This document shows positions 61,609 to 64,000 of a DNA stretch of 64,000 nt, in pieces; positions within the stretch are counted from its first letter, which is position 1; every line of letters starts with the position of its first letter. Origin of the DNA: an uncultured Clostridium sp. (lineage in GTDB: Bacteria; Bacillota_A; Clostridia; TANB77; CAG-508). The translations under genes and the position numbers were made by a program. The stretch lies in the NCBI GenBank assembly GCA_930980675.1, contig CAKNIU010000001.1:1-64000 (forward strand). The letters are read 5' to 3'. The notes below the pieces were generated by a model. That model did no database searches and was not told the DNA's origin. It saw only the letters and a list, made by a program, of their open reading frames with translations.

Positions 61609-63684
61609 ATGTCTAATGAAACCGTATTTATGCTTATGGGAATAATAATTGCAATTTTTGCAATAGTAGTAATAGCATATTTAATTATTAGAAAAAAGAT
61701 GCAAAGTTCTGATGTTGCAAGAATTGAAAGACTTAGAAAAGGAACTAGGGAAAAAGGTTTTTCTTCAGAAGTAATGTATCAAAAATTATACATGAGATAT
61801 TTAAAGTTACCATTTTTAAGAAGGTATCTTTTAAAAGTTAGAAGAAGACTAGAAATAATAAATATTGATGATGAATTTTTAACAAGACTTCAAGCATCAA
61901 AAATTATCACAAGAGCATTAGCCATTATTATACCAGTAACTTTAATAGTAATATTAATGACCAAAAGTAACTTATTAATAATGATAATTATTCTTATCTT
62001 TGAATTATTTATAATAGATTCATTGGTTGATGGAATGGTTGATAAGTTAGACAACAATTTACTTAATCAACAGGTAGATTTCTTTGCAGCAATGAGACAC
62101 TCATATCATGAAACCAATATGGTTGGAGAGGCAATATATCAAACTGCACAAGATGATGAGCATATAGAAATATCTAGACAAGCTGAAAGAATATATAATA
62201 TATTAAATTCCGAGGATCCAGAGACAGAGTTAGAAAAATACTATGATATAGCTCCAAATAATTACTTAAAGGAGTTTGCTGGTATATCGTATTTAACTCA
62301 GGAATTTGGTGATAGAAAAGTAGATGGAACATCTTTATATTTAAAAAACTTAGATAGCATTACACAAGAAATGCAAATGGAAATTTTGAAAAGAGATAAA
62401 CTTAATTATACATTTCAAAGTTTATCAATTATATCAATAATTCCTATGGTAATGCTAGAACCACTTAAAAGCTGGGCTTTGAGTAACTTCTCTTTTACAA
62501 AGTCGTTTTATAACGGCAAGTTAGGTATGATTGTTCAAATAATCATTTTATTAGTAACATTTGTATGTTACATTTTAATTAGAAAATTAAAAGATAATGG
62601 AGCAGTAAACATAAAGTTAGAAAACAATCAAAATCCATGGCAAGCTAAATTATACAATATAAAACCAGTTAAAAGGTTTGTGGATTTATTTATACCAAAA
62701 GATGGTACAAAAGAGCGTAGAAAAATAAAAGAAGCGCTGAAAGATGCAGCGTCAAAGCAAAAAATAGAATGGTTATACATTAATAGATTAACTCTTACTG
62801 TTGTTGTATTTATTGCATCAATAATAATGTTTATGATGTTACATAATGTCCAAATTAATTATATATACACAGAGCCAACTACGGATTATGATCTTATTGG
62901 AGAACTAGACGATCGAGATTATAGAAAAGCTATGGAGACGACTGAAACTCATAACTACTTTCTAGATATGTTTAGAGGAAAATTAAATACTACTCAAGAT
63001 GATATAGAAAAAGCGATGAGAAGGTCTACATATTATAGAGATGCTGATGAAGAAACAATCACATCAAATGCAGAGCAAATATTAGAAAAATTGCAGACTG
63101 TAAATTCAGAATATTTAAAATGGTTTGAAATACTTTTAGCAATGGTATTTGCTATAATAGGATATGCAGCACCATACTTAATGCTTAAATTCCAAGTTAT
63201 AATAAGAAAAATGTCTATGGAAGATGAGGTAATGCAATTCCAAACAATTATACTTATGCTTATGAGGCTTGAAAGAGTTGACGTTGAAATGATACTAGAA
63301 TGGATGGAAAGATATGCAGACATATTTAAAGAGCCAATTAGCAGATGCTTAAACGACTATGAAAGTGGTTCTTGGGAAGCATTGGAAGATATGAAATCAG
63401 AAGTATCATTCCAACCTTTGATTAGAATAATTGAAAGCTTACAAACTGCGGTTGAAAAAGTTCCTATAAAAGAAGCTTTTGATGAATTAGATTCTGATAG
63501 AGAGTATTACCAAGATAAACGTAAAGAAGCAAATGATAGATTAATTTCTAAAAAAGGTATGATAGGTAGAGCAATAGGTTTTACCCCACTTGTTGGAATA
63601 TTTGTTGGATACTTAGTTGTACCATTAGTATTAATAGGATTAACAAGTATGACTTCATCATTTGAAACAATGCAAGCAATGTAA
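61609..63684 (+). CDS. TadB/TadC-type pilus platform protein (double-length)
   Basis: 691 residues with membrane helices at about 5-27, 100-140, 270-290, 302-322, 395-420, 505-530 and 660-682, and two cytoplasmic helical blocks resembling T2SF domains (DNNLLNQQVDFFAAMRHSYHE; EDEVMQFQTIILMLMRLERVD). The length and two-block layout suggest TadB- and TadC-like halves in one protein. Inner-membrane platform for the ATPase encoded just upstream. Strong GGAGGTGA site. Confidence 0.82.
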   Translation: MSNETVFMLMGIIIAIFAIVVIAYLIIRKKMQSSDVARIERLRKGTREKGFSSEVMYQKLYMRYLKLPFLRRYLLKVRRRLEIINIDDEFLTRLQASKIITRALAIIIPVTLIVILMTKSNLLIMIIILIFELFIIDSLVDGMVDKLDNNLLNQQVDFFAAMRHSYHETNMVGEAIYQTAQDDEHIEISRQAERIYNILNSEDPETELEKYYDIAPNNYLKEFAGISYLTQEFGDRKVDGTSLYLKNLDSITQEMQMEILKRDKLNYTFQSLSIISIIPMVMLEPLKSWALSNFSFTKSFYNGKLGMIVQIIILLVTFVCYILIRKLKDNGAVNIKLENNQNPWQAKLYNIKPVKRFVDLFIPKDGTKERRKIKEALKDAASKQKIEWLYINRLTLTVVVFIASIIMFMMLHNVQINYIYTEPTTDYDLIGELDDRDYRKAMETTETHNYFLDMFRGKLNTTQDDIEKAMRRSTYYRDADEETITSNAEQILEKLQTVNSEYLKWFEILLAMVFAIIGYAAPYLMLKFQVIIRKMSMEDEVMQFQTIILMLMRLERVDVEMILEWMERYADIFKEPISRCLNDYESGSWEALEDMKSEVSFQPLIRIIESLQTAVEKVPIKEAFDELDSDREYYQDKRKEANDRLISKKGMIGRAIGFTPLVGIFVGYLVVPLVLIGLTSMTSSFETMQAM

Positions 63685-63736
63685 TTGAAATTTATGAATT
63701 ATCGTTCTTTATTAGCAGAAAGAGGTTTTAGTAATT

Positions 63737-64000
63737 ATGGAAAATGCAACCAAAGCATTGATTATAGCAGGTGGAATGTTAATTGCTATGCTAATTGTGG
63801 GTTTGTTGGTATTTGGATATACACAACTTAGACAATACCAACAAACTGCATATGATGAAGAGTCCACAAGGCAATTAGCAGACTTTAATGAAAGATTTGA
63901 GGCTTATAACAGAACTACTGTTAGAGGATATCAAATTATTTCTCTTGGTAATTTAGTGTATGATACCAATATAAGATATGCTGATTATCAAGGTTATGAA
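63737..64000 (+). CDS. Pilin/TadE-like protein, cut by the window end
   Basis: Open from the ATG at 63737 to the last base (88 codons). Starts MENATKALIIAGGMLIAMLIVG, a short head plus membrane helix, then a helical polar region (QLRQYQQTAYDEESTRQLADF). Position after the pilus platform gene suggests a pseudopilin or TadE-like component. C-terminus not visible. Confidence 0.65.
   Translation, partial: MENATKALIIAGGMLIAMLIVGLLVFGYTQLRQYQQTAYDEESTRQLADFNERFEAYNRTTVRGYQIISLGNLVYDTNIRYADYQGYE

Noticed and set aside
63691..63780. Short ORF starting MNYRSLLAERG
   Set aside because: It overlaps the pilin-like gene at 63737 in another frame and has no good ribosome site.

Overview
The window is AT-rich DNA from a spore-forming, low-GC Clostridia-type bacterium, probably an uncultivated gut lineage (inference). 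Supporting genes are bofA, a spoVAC-spoVAD-spoVAE operon, sepF/divIVA, a yaaL-bofA pair, mini-RNase III, rbgA, a split transketolase and short prepilin-like proteins with a G-I-T-L-x-S-L-V start. Most of the window is ordinary chromosome.

Layout. 0.2-1.95 kb: yaaL-like gene, bofA and an ISAs1-type relic. 2-10.4 kb: mtaB, a short alaS, a HIT protein, a sortase, tRNA-His and tRNA-Gln, two Cys-rich micropeptides, mutL. 10.4-15 kb: miaA, a HlyD-like protein, sepF, divIVA, rsmD. 15-19.2 kb: a glycogen-type cluster (GH57, DUF4912 protein, GT4). 19.3-28.5 kb: ylbF-like gene, pilin-like protein, FIST protein, iron alcohol dehydrogenase, a compositionally foreign coiled-coil gene, asnS, a DUF2628 protein with 69-bp repeats, asd. 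28.9-37.9 kb: a giant pilin-anchored surface protein (about 2793 aa) and a small membrane-anchored partner. 38-44.5 kb: HEPN/MNT pair, hydrolase, transketolase, membrane proteins, a decayed BRO gene. 44.5-55.8 kb: rbgA, mrnC, tRNA-Glu, metK, rplM-rpsI, antiporter, spoVA operon with a dodecin, ruvA, rarA, slipin. 56-64 kb: VanZ protein and a Tad/Flp-type pilus operon that runs off the end.

The main discovery candidate is a recoding system. Three reading-frame breaks, in two genes, all sit on an in-frame CGG codon, and each is repaired by skipping one base: NNA-C-GGN is read as NNA then GGN (Gly). One is in rbgA, a housekeeping GTPase gene, where the +1 shift restores the conserved WYPGHM start. 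The second joins a prepilin-like N-terminus to the giant fibronectin/lectin-type ORF. The third, at the end of that ORF, restores a C-terminus (LGSRLALYVK) that matches the two internal domain copies. By hand scan, CGG is otherwise almost absent as an in-frame codon. I found only three more, all preceded by T, in two accessory-looking genes. This suggests that CGG is unassigned or poorly decoded here and is used, after NNA codons, as a +1 frameshift signal.

The last ~200 bp of the giant gene also change sharply in base and codon composition and look like the variable region of a diversity-generating retroelement (C-type lectin/FGE fold). No reverse transcriptase or template repeat is in the window. 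mtaB and rsmD appear to be transcribed from the first base or bases of their start codons (leaderless).
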